In this document: one piece after another, positions 6,511-15,157 of the stretch
Layout of the letters: every line of letters begins with the position of its first letter
Position numbering within the stretch: the stretch's first letter is position 1
From: an uncultured Acetatifactor sp.
Lineage (GTDB): Bacteria; Bacillota; Clostridia; Lachnospirales; Lachnospiraceae
Direction: 5' to 3'
DNA: 22,549 nucleotides
Assembly (NCBI GenBank): GCA_910586835.1
Contig: CAJUJU010000054.1
Location: 1 to 22,549 of the forward strand
Made by a program: the position numbers and the translations under genes
Notes under the pieces: model-generated
The model's input: the letters and a program-made list of their open reading frames with translations, nothing else
What the model was told of the DNA's origin: nothing
The model's database searches: none

Positions 6511-8100
6511 ATGAAAAACAGAATGTATACAGGGATTGCTGCATTGGTTCTGATGACTTTGTTTTTGGGGATGGAAACAGGAGTTTCTGTCTGCGCCATG
6601 GAGGGAGGGGATACTTCCGTGGTGGCTGACGGCATCCTGCCGGAAGAAGCTGCGGAAAATCTGACGGAGGGGCTCAGGATCACGCTGTCCGGGGGGAAGG
6701 GGAAAAAGAATATCACGGACGACAGTATCCGCACCTACAGTTCCTTTCAGGGCGGTGAGACCATCACCCTGGAGAGTGACAGTCCCATGGGCGGTTTTTA
6801 TGTTCTGTGGAATAAAATCCCGGGGCAATGGACCTATAAGGTTGGCGACAAGGTATTCCCGGGCGGGGAAAAGGGGTTCCTGCACGAGTATATTGCGCTT
6901 TCTGCACCGGCGGAAAAGATTGTGCTGGAAATCCCGGAGGAAGGCGCTCAGATCACGGATATTTATGTTTTTTCTCCGGGAGTGCCTCCCGGCTGGGTGC
7001 AGGTCTGGGAGGAACCCTGTGAGCGCGCGGATCTTTTGCTGTTCTCAACGCATTCCGATGACGAACAGCTCTTTTTTGCCGGCATTCTTCCCTATTATTG
7101 TATAGAAAGAGAAGCTTATGTGCAGGTGGTCTACGGCACAAATCACTGGGATACCGTGACTCGCCCCCATGAGCAGCTGAACGGCCTGTGGACAGTGGGA
7201 GTGCGTCATTATCCCGTGATCGCTGAGTTCCCGGACGATGCCCGGTCCCTGGGAAAATCCTCCGAGAGCCGGGAAACCGTGCTGGAGAGAGCACGGGGAG
7301 TCTATGACGAGGAAGAATGGATTGCGTTCGAGGTGGAGATGCTTCGCCGCTTTCAGCCACAGGTGGTGATCGGTCACGATATGGACGGGGAGTACCGCCA
7401 TGGCGCGCACATTTTGAATACCGACGCGCTGCTGCAGGCTCTTCCGCTGGCAAACGATCCTTCCTATGAGCCGGAATCGGCGCAGGCCTACGGACTCTGG
7501 GAGGTTCCCAAGACGTATCTGCATTTGTATGAGGAGAATCCGCTGGTCATGGACTGGGATACCCCGCTGGAGAGCATGGGGGGCAGCACGCCCTTTGAAC
7601 TGTCAAAGCAGGGGTACGCCTGCCATCTGTCCCAGCAGAACACCTGGTTTACGAAATGGATGAACAAGGACAGAGCTGCCGACATCAACAAGTACAGCCC
7701 CTGCGAATACGGTCTTTATCGGACGACGGTGGGAGAGGATGTGAGGAAAAATGATTTCTTTGAAAACATCACTACCTACGGCGAGAAGGAACGTCTTATG
7801 GCGGAAGAGGAGGCGCGCCTGGAGGAACAGCGGCAGAAGGAAGAGGCGCTGCGCCTGGAGGAGGAACGAATGAGGGAGGAGGCGTCAAGGAAGCTGGCGG
7901 AAGAAGAGAGACAAAGGCTGGAGGAGGTGCAGCGTGCGACTGCGGCATACGAGGCGGCGGAGAGAGCCCGAAAGGAACAACTTGTACTGGCGGGAATCCT
8001 GCTGACGATCCTTGCGCTGACTGCAACAGGGGTTTTTGCGCTTGTACGAAGGCGCGGAAAGCGCAGGGCGGGAAGTGTTGAGCGGCAAAGCATAAAATAA
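6511..8100 (+). CDS. Secreted, membrane-anchored PIG-L (LmbE-like) deacetylase
   Basis: A 529-residue predicted cell-surface protein. A signal peptide covers about residues 1-29. A beta-rich N-terminal domain (about 55-155) of unknown family follows. The PIG-L/LmbE deacetylase domain (about 172-410) has the metal-binding motif HSDDE at 181-185, in place of the usual HPDDE, and GEYRHGAH at 293-300. These zinc enzymes remove acetyl groups from N-acetylglucosamine-type substrates; the substrate here is unknown. Residues 423-490 form a long Glu/Arg-rich coiled coil, then one membrane segment (491-512) and a basic tail (RRRGKRR). This gives a type I topology with the enzyme outside, on a stalk. 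The ATG at 6511 follows a GAGGGTGGAG site and opens a good signal peptide. Upstream in-frame starts would overlap the reductase gene. Confidence 0.88.
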   Translation: MKNRMYTGIAALVLMTLFLGMETGVSVCAMEGGDTSVVADGILPEEAAENLTEGLRITLSGGKGKKNITDDSIRTYSSFQGGETITLESDSPMGGFYVLWNKIPGQWTYKVGDKVFPGGEKGFLHEYIALSAPAEKIVLEIPEEGAQITDIYVFSPGVPPGWVQVWEEPCERADLLLFSTHSDDEQLFFAGILPYYCIEREAYVQVVYGTNHWDTVTRPHEQLNGLWTVGVRHYPVIAEFPDDARSLGKSSESRETVLERARGVYDEEEWIAFEVEMLRRFQPQVVIGHDMDGEYRHGAHILNTDALLQALPLANDPSYEPESAQAYGLWEVPKTYLHLYEENPLVMDWDTPLESMGGSTPFELSKQGYACHLSQQNTWFTKWMNKDRAADINKYSPCEYGLYRTTVGEDVRKNDFFENITTYGEKERLMAEEEARLEEQRQKEEALRLEEERMREEASRKLAEEERQRLEEVQRATAAYEAAERARKEQLVLAGILLTILALTATGVFALVRRRGKRRAGSVERQSIK

Positions 8101-8226
8101 GGCAATAAAGAGGTAAGGAAGAATAACTCCTCCTCTGTGGGATATACTGAATTTCAGATGAAAATGGCAGCGGATCGGCCGAGAGCCGGATCTGCGATAA
8201 AGTATATTTCACAAGGAGGAATTTTT
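8101..8226 (+). promoter_or_regulatory. eno leader region with hairpin
   Basis: The gap between the deacetylase and enolase genes contains a good -10-like TATACT (8143-8148), but I see no matching -35. A stem follows (about 8169-8194) in which CGGATCGGC pairs with GCCGGATCTG around a CGAGA loop, with one bulge. A strong ribosome binding site AAGGAGGA (8213-8220) precedes the ATG. No known riboswitch was recognised. Confidence 0.4.
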
Positions 8227-9555
8227 ATGCCCGCAAATTTTGAGATCACAAAGGTAACTGCCCGGGAAATTCTGGATTCCAGAGGGAATCCTACCGTGGA
8301 GGCGGAGGTGACGGTGCGAAATCCTGTGGACGGACGCCTTTACACGGGATTGGCGGCCGTGCCCTCCGGCGCCAGCACGGGACGGTTTGAAGCGGTTGAG
8401 CTTCGGGACGGGGAGACCAGGTATTTTGGTCTGGGCGTACAACATGCCGTAAAGAATGTGAGGGAGAAGATTGCGGCGGCACTTCTGGGAAGAAACGTGC
8501 TGGAGCAGGCGGCCATCGACAGGGCCATGGTGGAGCTGGACGGCACGGAGAGCAAGGAAAATCTTGGGGCCAACGCAACCCTTTCCGTTTCCCTGGCGTG
8601 TGCAAAGGCGGCGGCCAACGCGTTGCAGCTTCCTCTCTATCGCTACTTGGGAGGTGTAGGGGCAAAGCTTCTTCCCATGCCGATGATGAATATTTTAAAC
8701 GGCGGAAAACATGCTGCCAACACAGTTGACTTTCAGGAATTTATGATTATGCCGGTGCGGGCGAAGAATTTCGGGGAGGCGCTGCGCATCTGTGCGGAAG
8801 TTTATCATAATCTGAAGAAGCTTCTGAACGAGAAGGGATTGTCTACCGCAGTGGGGGACGAGGGAGGTTTTGCGCCGGATCTTCCTGACGCGGAGAGTGT
8901 ACTTCAGTTTTTGGTGGATGCCATGGAGGCGTCAGGTTATGTCCCCGGCGAAGATATTCGGATCGCCATGGACGCGGCCAGCAGCGAGTTGTATAACGAA
9001 AAGACGGGAATGTATCATTTTCCCGGTGAGAGCAGCCTCAAAGGGCAGGAGATCATCCGCAGTACGGAGGACATGATTTCTTATTATGAAGAGCTTGCAG
9101 ATAAATTTCCCATCATTTCCATTGAGGACGGGCTGGCGGAGGATGACTGGGACGGCTGGCAGGAGCTGACAGGACGTCTTGGGGACCGACTTCAGCTGGT
9201 GGGAGATGATCTGTTTGTCACCAATACAAAGCGTCTGGACGCAGGCATCAAGCTCTGCTGTGCAAATGCGATTCTGGTGAAGGTGAATCAGATCGGAACC
9301 CTCACCGAGGCTTTTGAAGCGGTGGATATGGCTCACAAGGCGGGGTATCGGGCCATCATTTCCCACCGCTCGGGAGAGACGGAGGATTCCACTATTGCAG
9401 ATATCGCCGCAGCATGGAACGCGGGGCAGATCAAGACGGGGGCGCCCTGCAGGAGCGACCGGGTTGCAAAATACAACAGGATTTTGAGGATAGAAGAAGA
9501 GCTTGGAACTGTGGCGGCCTATCCCGGCATGTGGCTGTTCCGGAAAAATGAGTGA
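8227..9555 (+). CDS. eno: Enolase (phosphopyruvate hydratase)
   Basis: Converts 2-phosphoglycerate to phosphoenolpyruvate in glycolysis, in the cytoplasm. The 442 residues are close to the family norm. Key features include SGASTG (48-52 region), the substrate loop, the catalytic Glu212 in GDEGGFAP, magnesium ligands Asp249 (AMDAAS), Glu300 (SIEDGL) and Asp327 (GDDLF), catalytic Lys352 (LVKVNQIGT), and SHRSGETED (379-387). The C-terminal GAPCRSDRVAKYN has Cys where Ser is more usual. The start is fixed by AAGGAGGA 6 bases upstream and by MPANFEITKV, a normal enolase N-terminus. In many Firmicutes eno lies near secG; here an opp operon separates them. The stop codon lies within the terminator hairpin. 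Confidence 0.98.
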   Translation: MPANFEITKVTAREILDSRGNPTVEAEVTVRNPVDGRLYTGLAAVPSGASTGRFEAVELRDGETRYFGLGVQHAVKNVREKIAAALLGRNVLEQAAIDRAMVELDGTESKENLGANATLSVSLACAKAAANALQLPLYRYLGGVGAKLLPMPMMNILNGGKHAANTVDFQEFMIMPVRAKNFGEALRICAEVYHNLKKLLNEKGLSTAVGDEGGFAPDLPDAESVLQFLVDAMEASGYVPGEDIRIAMDAASSELYNEKTGMYHFPGESSLKGQEIIRSTEDMISYYEELADKFPIISIEDGLAEDDWDGWQELTGRLGDRLQLVGDDLFVTNTKRLDAGIKLCCANAILVKVNQIGTLTEAFEAVDMAHKAGYRAIISHRSGETEDSTIADIAAAWNAGQIKTGAPCRSDRVAKYNRILRIEEELGTVAAYPGMWLFRKNE

Positions 9556-9577
9556 CCGAAAGGGCACTCATTTTATT
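9545..9577 (+). terminator. Rho-independent terminator of eno
   Basis: AAAATGAGTG (9545-9554) pairs perfectly with CACTCATTTT (9565-9574). The loop can close further as CC-GAAA-GG, a GNRA tetraloop. The T-rich 3' side serves as the U-tract. The stem overlaps the enolase stop codon. Confidence 0.85.
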
Positions 9578-9780
9578 CTGCAGGAAATTGCGTCGTGGCT
9601 GAAAGTGCCTCGAAGAGGCAAATTTTCCCGGGTATCCTTCAAGAGGGCTGCCCCAATTTTTATGTAAAATTTATGAATGTACGTTTTTCTGAGCAGCATC
9701 TAATTGTCAAATAGTAACAAATGACAGAAAATACTGCTGATTTCCGGCCTTTGTCAGACCTGATCTGTGTTAAAAAAATC
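9578..9780. other. Intergenic region eno-opp, no gene seen
   Basis: Contains a small perfect hairpin TGCCTC-GAA-GAGGCA (9606-9620) followed by AATTTT, which might be a secondary terminator, and otherwise AT-rich sequence up to the opp promoter. No open reading frame with a ribosome binding site was found. Confidence 0.5.
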
Positions 9781-9809
9781 TTGACATTTCCAAAACTGTA
9801 ATTTACAAT
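9781..9809 (+). promoter_or_regulatory. Sigma-A promoter of the opp operon
   Basis: A perfect TTGACA (9781-9786), a 17-base spacer, and TACAAT (9804-9809). It gives a leader of about 140 bases before oppA. No other equally good promoter was seen within the operon. Confidence 0.85.
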
Positions 9810-9810
9810 G

Positions 9811-9847
9811 AATTGTACAAATTGCATACGACGCAAATTGTATACAA
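9811..9847. promoter_or_regulatory. Possible operator: direct and inverted repeats at the opp start site
   Basis: Immediately downstream of the -10, CAAATTGCATAC (9818-9829) is repeated as CAAATTGTATAC (9834-9845), with 11 of 12 bases equal and a period of 16. The same stretch holds two palindromes, TTGTACAA (9813-9820) and TTGTATACAA (9838-9847). The position, covering the predicted start site, suits a repressor site. The regulator is unknown. Confidence 0.5.
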
Positions 9848-9955
9848 GTATTCATAAAGGAGTGAAGGGGAATTTTCAATCCTTTTTTGTTATACCTGGC
9901 AGTTTAAAGCAATGAAGCGCCAAAGTATGCAACAAAAAAACAGGAGGAGAAGATT

Positions 9956-12511
9956 ATGAAAAGAAAAAAGTTCTTTGCCATTCTGCTTGCTTCCGCAATG
10001 GTTGTGAGCATGGCAGCCTGCGGCAATGACGAGCAGCAGCCGTCAGACAGCAGCAGTACTCCGGCTTCTGACAGCTCAGAAACTCCGGATGCATCAGGCG
10101 CAGGCGATGAAGTGGACGGCGCTGCGTCATATACCTATGACATTGCGTTTACCGCATGTCCTACCAACTGGAACCCTCATACCTATCAGACCGCTACCGA
10201 CGGAGATTATATGTTGAGTTATCTCAGCGACGGTTTTTATGTGTTTGATTACAACGAGGATAAGACCGGTTATGCACTGGTTCCCGGAATGACAACGGCG
10301 AAGCCCACGGATGTAACTTCACAGTATGTGGGACAGTACGGCATTCAGGAGGGTGACAGTGCCAAGGCATGGAGCTTCCCTCTGCGCAACGATTTGTGCT
10401 GGGAGGACGGCACCCCTATTACCGCAAAGGATTTCGTGCGTTCCGCAGAGCTTCTGCTGAATCCCGTGGCAGGCAACTACCGTGCGGACACCTTCTACAG
10501 TGGCTCAAAGGAAATTGCAAATGCCAAGGCGTATGTCTATCAGGGAACAACGGCATATGCGACCAGCGTTACACAAGGTGGCAGTACCTATATTACACTG
10601 GAGGACATCGTAAAGGATGAGGCAGGTACCTATACCTATGACGGCAGGCCTATTGCGTTCAACCTGGAAAACGGCGGCGACTGGAGCAGCAAGAGCCTTC
10701 AGGCATATCATGACGCAGAGGATTCCGCAGCGTTGTTTCTCAAGGATGGCGTTGACCTTTGGACCGAGGTAATTACCCCCGCGGCTGATGCTGACGGCTG
10801 GGTACTGGTCAACGATGAGACCTGGGGCGCGCTGGTGGAGATCATCGCTCATCTGCAGGGCCATGAAAACTTTGAAGCCTATGAGGCGGCAAACAAGGAT
10901 AACGACGACTATGCAAACAGGGAGTGGGAGGAGTTCTGCTTCTTCGGCGAGACCTACGGTGATATGACCTTCGATCAGGTCGGTATCTTTGCAACTTCCG
11001 ATACGGAACTGGTGCTGGTATTCGTGAAACCTCTGGCAGGCTTCGATCTGCTGTATGCCATGACAGATTCCTGGCTGGTAAACGAGGAGCTGTACACGAA
11101 GTGCGAAAGCGTTAAAGACGGTGTTTATACCAACAGCTACGGTACTTCCGTAGATACCACCATCTCCTATGGCCCCTACAAGCTGGCTGCTTATCAGGCA
11201 GACAAGGAGTACACCCTGGAGAGAAATGATAATTTCTATTCCGTGAAGGAAGGCTTCTACCAGACCACCAAAATCGTGATCAGAACGGTGCAGGAAGCAG
11301 CTACCCGTCTGGAGCTTTTCCTCAGCGGTGTGACCGATTCCTACGGACTGAGCTCCGATGATATGGATACCTACGCGGCAAGCGATTATACCTATTACAC
11401 AAAGAGCCCCAGTACCTTCTTCATCGCGCTGAATCCTGATCTGGACGCTCTTACCAAGGCGCAGGATGCCATGGGAGCCGGCTACAACAAGACAATTCTG
11501 ACCGTAAAGGAGTTCCGTCAGGCAATGGCTTATGCCCTTGACCGTACCGCGTTTGCACTGGCAGTTTCTCCTACCAATAACCCGGCCTTCGGCGTATACT
11601 CCGAGCTGATTATCTCGGATCCCGAGAATGCTGTCAGCTATCGTTCCAACGATGAGGCAAAGTGGGTGCTTGCCAACTTCTGGGGCCTGAGCGACGACAT
11701 CGGAGAAGGCAAGATGTATGAGACCGTTGACGATGCGGTAGAGAGCATTACAGGATACAACCTCGAGATGGCAAGACAGTACTTTGATATTGCTTATGAC
11801 AAGGCAATTGAGGCAGGTCTGATGAAGGAAGGCGATACTGTCTCCATCACCATCGGACTTCCTTCTACCAGCAACACCTATGTAAAGGGTTATGAGTATC
11901 TCTCCAGCGCTTATCAGGATGCCGTTGTAGGCACCAAGCTGGAAGGAAAGCTTGTATTTGACAAGGATGACACCATCGGAAACGCTTTCTCCGACGCGTT
12001 GAAGAGCAATCAGGTTAATATGCTGTTCTTCGTGGGCTGGTCAGGCTCCGTACTGGATCCTTACGGCCTGATGGAGGCATATACCTCACCTACCTATCAG
12101 TATGATCCCAGCTGGGATACCAGCAAGGAAACCATTACCATCAACCTGGGCGGAACAGACTATACCGCTTCCGTAATTGACTGGACTTACTGCATCAGCG
12201 GTGAGACGATTACCATTACGGCAGCCGATGGCTCCACGAAGGAGTACAGTGCCGGTTCCAGCGACAATGTTCCTGAGGAGAGAATGCAGATTCTTGCAGC
12301 AATTGAGAATGCGGTTCTGCAGACTTACGATCTGATTCCTCTGGTTGACGATGCAGGTGCAGGTCTGAAGGGTATGCAGATTACCTATGGTACAGAGGAA
12401 TACTACTACGGCATCGGCCGCGGCGGTGAGAAGTACATGACCTACAACTACACCGACGCTGAGTGGGAAGAGTACGTTGCTTCCCAGGGCGGACAGCTGA
12501 ACTACAAGTAA
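9956..12511 (+). CDS. oppA: Oligopeptide ABC transporter substrate-binding lipoprotein
   Basis: An 851-residue extracellular lipoprotein of the SBP_bac_5 (peptide/nickel-binding) family that should capture peptides for the permease encoded downstream. The signal peptide ends in a lipobox with Cys22 (SMAAC). A Ser/Asp/Glu-rich linker (about 23-55) follows, then the binding domain from about 60, with AFTACPTNWNPHTY near its start and typical blocks such as FRQAMAYALDR (about residues 520-530). It is much longer than usual (about 540 residues for classical OppA), and the protein is acidic. The ATG at 9956 follows AGGAGGAG. It is the first gene of a five-gene operon. Peptide specificity cannot be read from the sequence; oligopeptide rather than nickel or sugar is inferred from the Opp/Ami-like partners. 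Confidence 0.92.
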   Translation: MKRKKFFAILLASAMVVSMAACGNDEQQPSDSSSTPASDSSETPDASGAGDEVDGAASYTYDIAFTACPTNWNPHTYQTATDGDYMLSYLSDGFYVFDYNEDKTGYALVPGMTTAKPTDVTSQYVGQYGIQEGDSAKAWSFPLRNDLCWEDGTPITAKDFVRSAELLLNPVAGNYRADTFYSGSKEIANAKAYVYQGTTAYATSVTQGGSTYITLEDIVKDEAGTYTYDGRPIAFNLENGGDWSSKSLQAYHDAEDSAALFLKDGVDLWTEVITPAADADGWVLVNDETWGALVEIIAHLQGHENFEAYEAANKDNDDYANREWEEFCFFGETYGDMTFDQVGIFATSDTELVLVFVKPLAGFDLLYAMTDSWLVNEELYTKCESVKDGVYTNSYGTSVDTTISYGPYKLAAYQADKEYTLERNDNFYSVKEGFYQTTKIVIRTVQEAATRLELFLSGVTDSYGLSSDDMDTYAASDYTYYTKSPSTFFIALNPDLDALTKAQDAMGAGYNKTILTVKEFRQAMAYALDRTAFALAVSPTNNPAFGVYSELIISDPENAVSYRSNDEAKWVLANFWGLSDDIGEGKMYETVDDAVESITGYNLEMARQYFDIAYDKAIEAGLMKEGDTVSITIGLPSTSNTYVKGYEYLSSAYQDAVVGTKLEGKLVFDKDDTIGNAFSDALKSNQVNMLFFVGWSGSVLDPYGLMEAYTSPTYQYDPSWDTSKETITINLGGTDYTASVIDWTYCISGETITITAADGSTKEYSAGSSDNVPEERMQILAAIENAVLQTYDLIPLVDDAGAGLKGMQITYGTEEYYYGIGRGGEKYMTYNYTDAEWEEYVASQGGQLNYK

Positions 12512-12535
12512 GAGTCGGACTGACAATAATGACTG

Positions 12536-12576
12536 AACCCAAAGGGGGCGAGTTTTCGCCCCTTTTGTGGGTTTTG
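12536..12576 (+). terminator. Intercistronic terminator/attenuator after oppA
   Basis: The run from AACCC through AAAGGGGGCGA (12536-12551) pairs with TCGCCCCTTTTG (12556-12567) and the GGG that follows, around a GTTT loop, with one bulge. GTTTT comes next. In peptide transporter operons such a hairpin commonly allows partial read-through, so that binding protein is made in excess over the membrane parts. That role is inferred here. Confidence 0.75.
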
Positions 12577-12580
12577 TCGC

Positions 12581-12632
12581 TTGTATTTATACAGCTTTGG
12601 CGAAAGGCTTTCGGGGAGCTGTATAAACACAA
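12581..12632 (+). other. Second long intercistronic hairpin between oppA and oppB
   Basis: The 16-base arms TTGTATTTATACAGCT (12581-12596) and AGCTGTATAAACACAA (12617-12632) match at 15 of 16 positions, with an A-C mismatch at position 5. The 20-base loop contains CGAA and TTCG, which can pair further. No T-run follows, so it is more like an RNA-stability or processing structure than a terminator. It ends 8 bases before the oppB ribosome binding site. Confidence 0.75.
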
Positions 12633-12655
12633 ACGGAATGGAGGTAAATTGTTTT

Positions 12656-13612
12656 ATGTACATGTTCAAGTATGTCCTCAAGCGTATCGCACTGATGATC
12701 GGAGTGTTCCTGGCGATCCTGACCATGTGCTTCGTCCTGGTGAAGCTGCTTCCGCTTACCGACGCGCAGCAGTTTGGAAAGGACATGAACCTGATTCTCA
12801 GGAGAAGGGAAGCGCTGGGCTATAATAAGCCGATTTTGGTGCAGTTCGGCATTTTTTTGCAGAAGAGCCTGTTTGGCGGGGACTGGGGGATCAGCGAGAC
12901 GCTGTATCGGGGACAGGAGGTGTGGGCTGTTTTCATTTCCAAGCTGCCGGCCACGCTTCTTGTAAATATTTACTCAGTGATTTTCAGCGTACCCCTTGGA
13001 CTTATGCTGGGGATCTATGCGGCTCTGAAAAAGAATAAATGGCAGGATTACCTGATCTCAACGTTGGTTATGGTGTTTATCTCCGTACCCAGCTATGTAT
13101 ATGCGCTGCTTGTGCAGTATTTGCTGTGCTTTAAGCTGAGACTTTTTCCCTTGCAGATGAACAGTGGTACGGATTGGCTGTCCTGGTCTATGTTTTTGTC
13201 GGTGATTCCCGCGGTTTTATCTCTGGGCTTCGGCAGTATCGCAGGTCTGGCGCGTTATACCCGGGCGGAGCTTTCCGAGGTGCTGACCAGCGATTTTATG
13301 CTGTTGGCGCGTACAAAGGGATTGACCAGGGGTCAGGCTACTGTCCGTCATGCCCTGCGAAATTCCATGGTGCCCATATTTCCCATGATCCTGGGAGAAT
13401 TTATCGGTATTCTGGGCGGAAGCTTCGTCATTGAGAAGATTTTCGGCGTTCCGGGAGTGGGACAGCTGATGATAAATTCCATCACGGGACGTGATTATAA
13501 TGTATTTATGCTGTTGACGGCATTTTATACACTGATCAGTCTGATGACCGGGCTTGTGATCGACTTGAGCTATGGTTTCATTGATCCTAGAATCAGAATG
13601 GGGGCACGTTGA
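12656..13612 (+). CDS. oppB: Oligopeptide ABC transporter permease OppB
   Basis: A 318-residue integral membrane permease that forms the translocation channel with OppC. A first membrane segment (about 9-30), an extracellular loop, and the binding-protein-dependent transport domain (about 95-318) with several further segments are visible. The EAA-type coupling motif is at about 213-241 (DFMLLARTKGLTRGQATVRH). The ending IDPRIRMG is typical of OppB. Length is normal. The ATG at 12656 lies 10 bases after GGAGGT (12640-12645). An in-frame reading from 12581 would begin inside the hairpin and has no ribosome binding site. The stop codon overlaps the region of the oppC start, which suggests translational coupling. 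Confidence 0.95.
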   Translation: MYMFKYVLKRIALMIGVFLAILTMCFVLVKLLPLTDAQQFGKDMNLILRRREALGYNKPILVQFGIFLQKSLFGGDWGISETLYRGQEVWAVFISKLPATLLVNIYSVIFSVPLGLMLGIYAALKKNKWQDYLISTLVMVFISVPSYVYALLVQYLLCFKLRLFPLQMNSGTDWLSWSMFLSVIPAVLSLGFGSIAGLARYTRAELSEVLTSDFMLLARTKGLTRGQATVRHALRNSMVPIFPMILGEFIGILGGSFVIEKIFGVPGVGQLMINSITGRDYNVFMLLTAFYTLISLMTGLVIDLSYGFIDPRIRMGAR

Positions 13613-13614
13613 GG

Positions 13615-15153
13615 ATGAAGCAGAGAGAGTATACAGATATTCCGAAGGAAAAATTTGAATTTTACAAGCGTGACGATTCCATACACGATAAGGAGTTCGA
13701 CACAAAGCCCATCGGCTATTTCAGGGATGCCATGGGGCGTTTCTGCCGCAACAAGAGTTCTGTGGTGGCGGCAATCATCATCTTTATGGTGGTTCTGTTT
13801 GCGGTTTTTGTGCCGATTTTCTGTGAAAATAATTATACTGCAGTGCCAACGGATCCCATGTACCTGCAGTATGGCAAGATGCTTCCCAAGAGCACATTAT
13901 TCGGTTGGGCAGGATGGGACGGCTGTTCGAAAGAGACGGTAAACAAAAACGATTACTATTCGCGTGTGGCAATAGGTGTTGAGACGGGGATGTCTCCCAT
14001 TGTGAAGGTGTACAGGGAGGACTACGAGGATCCTACCAGTACCACGAAAACAACCTACTTTGATATTAAGACGGATTCCTATCTCAAAAACGGAATGATT
14101 TACCTGACTCTGACAGAGTCGGAATATCAGGCCATCCAGGACTGGCAGGATGCCAACGGCATCCAGGTGATTTATCCGGCGGTCAATACCTCTTCCTTTA
14201 TGTTGGAGTCTTTGAAGAGTAATGCAAATGTATGGTATGAGTGCACCCAGAAGGGGGCTCCCAAGTTGGATAAGGATGGAAATTTTGTGCCGATGTATAA
14301 GACCACCGGAAATGACGGACATTATGACAGTCTTCGTGTTCCCGGGGATGACGGCTCTTATAAGTATGCCGTTGCGACGGGCTCTTCCAGTGCCATATCC
14401 TATAAGGTGAGAGTATTTACCTACACCTATTTTCAGTTCCGCTATGGTTTTGAACCGAAGTTTTTGTTTGGTACAAACAATTACGGACAGGATATTCTGA
14501 CAAGACTTGCCAGAGCGGCCAGGTTCAGTATTCTGCTGGCGCTGGGCGTATCGGCCATCAACATGCTGATCGGCGCCATCTACGGAGCCATCGAGGGGTA
14601 TTACGGAGGAGCGATTGATTTGATCATGGAGCGTATCTCCGATATCCTGAATTATGTGCCCTTTATCGTGGTATCGACTCTGTTCCAGCTGCACCTGTCA
14701 AAGAAGGTGGGAGTGGTGACGGCGCTTCTGTTTGCCTTTGTGCTCACCGGCTGGCTGGGCATGGCATCCAGGGTGCGTATGCAGTTTTACAGGTATAAGA
14801 ATCAGGAATATATTCTGGCGGCCAGAACTCTGGGAGCCAGCGATGCAAGGCTGATGTTCCGGCATATTTTTCCCAATGCACTGGGTACGCTGATTACCAG
14901 CTGTGCGCTGATGATCCCCAGCGTGGTATATTCCGAGTCCAATCTGTCTTACCTGGGCATTATCAACCTGGATTCCGCTACGCTTTCCTCTATCGGAAGT
15001 ATGCTTTCGGCCGGTCAGCCCATGCTGGCAAGCTATCCGCATATGATCCTGTTTCCGGCGCTGTTGATTTCGCTGATGATGATTTCCTTCAATCTGTTCG
15101 GAAACGGTTTGAGAGACGCGTTTAACCCTTCACTTCGTGGAACGGAGGACTAA
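13615..15153 (+). CDS. oppC: Oligopeptide ABC transporter permease OppC with large extracellular insertion
   Basis: A 512-residue permease, against about 300 usual for OppC. A cytoplasmic N-terminus is followed by the first membrane segment (about 49-69). A long soluble stretch (about 70-280) follows, containing many Tyr, Thr, Asp and Gly and no hydrophobic helix. Only then does the normal permease domain begin (FLFGTNNYGQDILTRL, 283-298). The EAA motif is at about 398-423 (EYILAARTLGASDARLMFRH). The extra 190 or so residues should lie outside the membrane, facing the binding protein (topology inferred). The ATG at 13615 is 2 bases after the oppB stop. A TTG at 13609 is an alternative, and the ribosome binding site is weak, consistent with coupling. 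No frameshift is needed: the insert is in frame throughout. Confidence 0.92.
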   Translation: MKQREYTDIPKEKFEFYKRDDSIHDKEFDTKPIGYFRDAMGRFCRNKSSVVAAIIIFMVVLFAVFVPIFCENNYTAVPTDPMYLQYGKMLPKSTLFGWAGWDGCSKETVNKNDYYSRVAIGVETGMSPIVKVYREDYEDPTSTTKTTYFDIKTDSYLKNGMIYLTLTESEYQAIQDWQDANGIQVIYPAVNTSSFMLESLKSNANVWYECTQKGAPKLDKDGNFVPMYKTTGNDGHYDSLRVPGDDGSYKYAVATGSSSAISYKVRVFTYTYFQFRYGFEPKFLFGTNNYGQDILTRLARAARFSILLALGVSAINMLIGAIYGAIEGYYGGAIDLIMERISDILNYVPFIVVSTLFQLHLSKKVGVVTALLFAFVLTGWLGMASRVRMQFYRYKNQEYILAARTLGASDARLMFRHIFPNALGTLITSCALMIPSVVYSESNLSYLGIINLDSATLSSIGSMLSAGQPMLASYPHMILFPALLISLMMISFNLFGNGLRDAFNPSLRGTED

Positions 15154-15157
15154 AGCC

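Noticed and set aside
9845..9955. Riboswitch or leader peptide before oppA
   Set aside because: No known riboswitch motif and no start codon with a ribosome binding site and a sensible short frame; only a weak AAAGGA/TCCTTT pairing.
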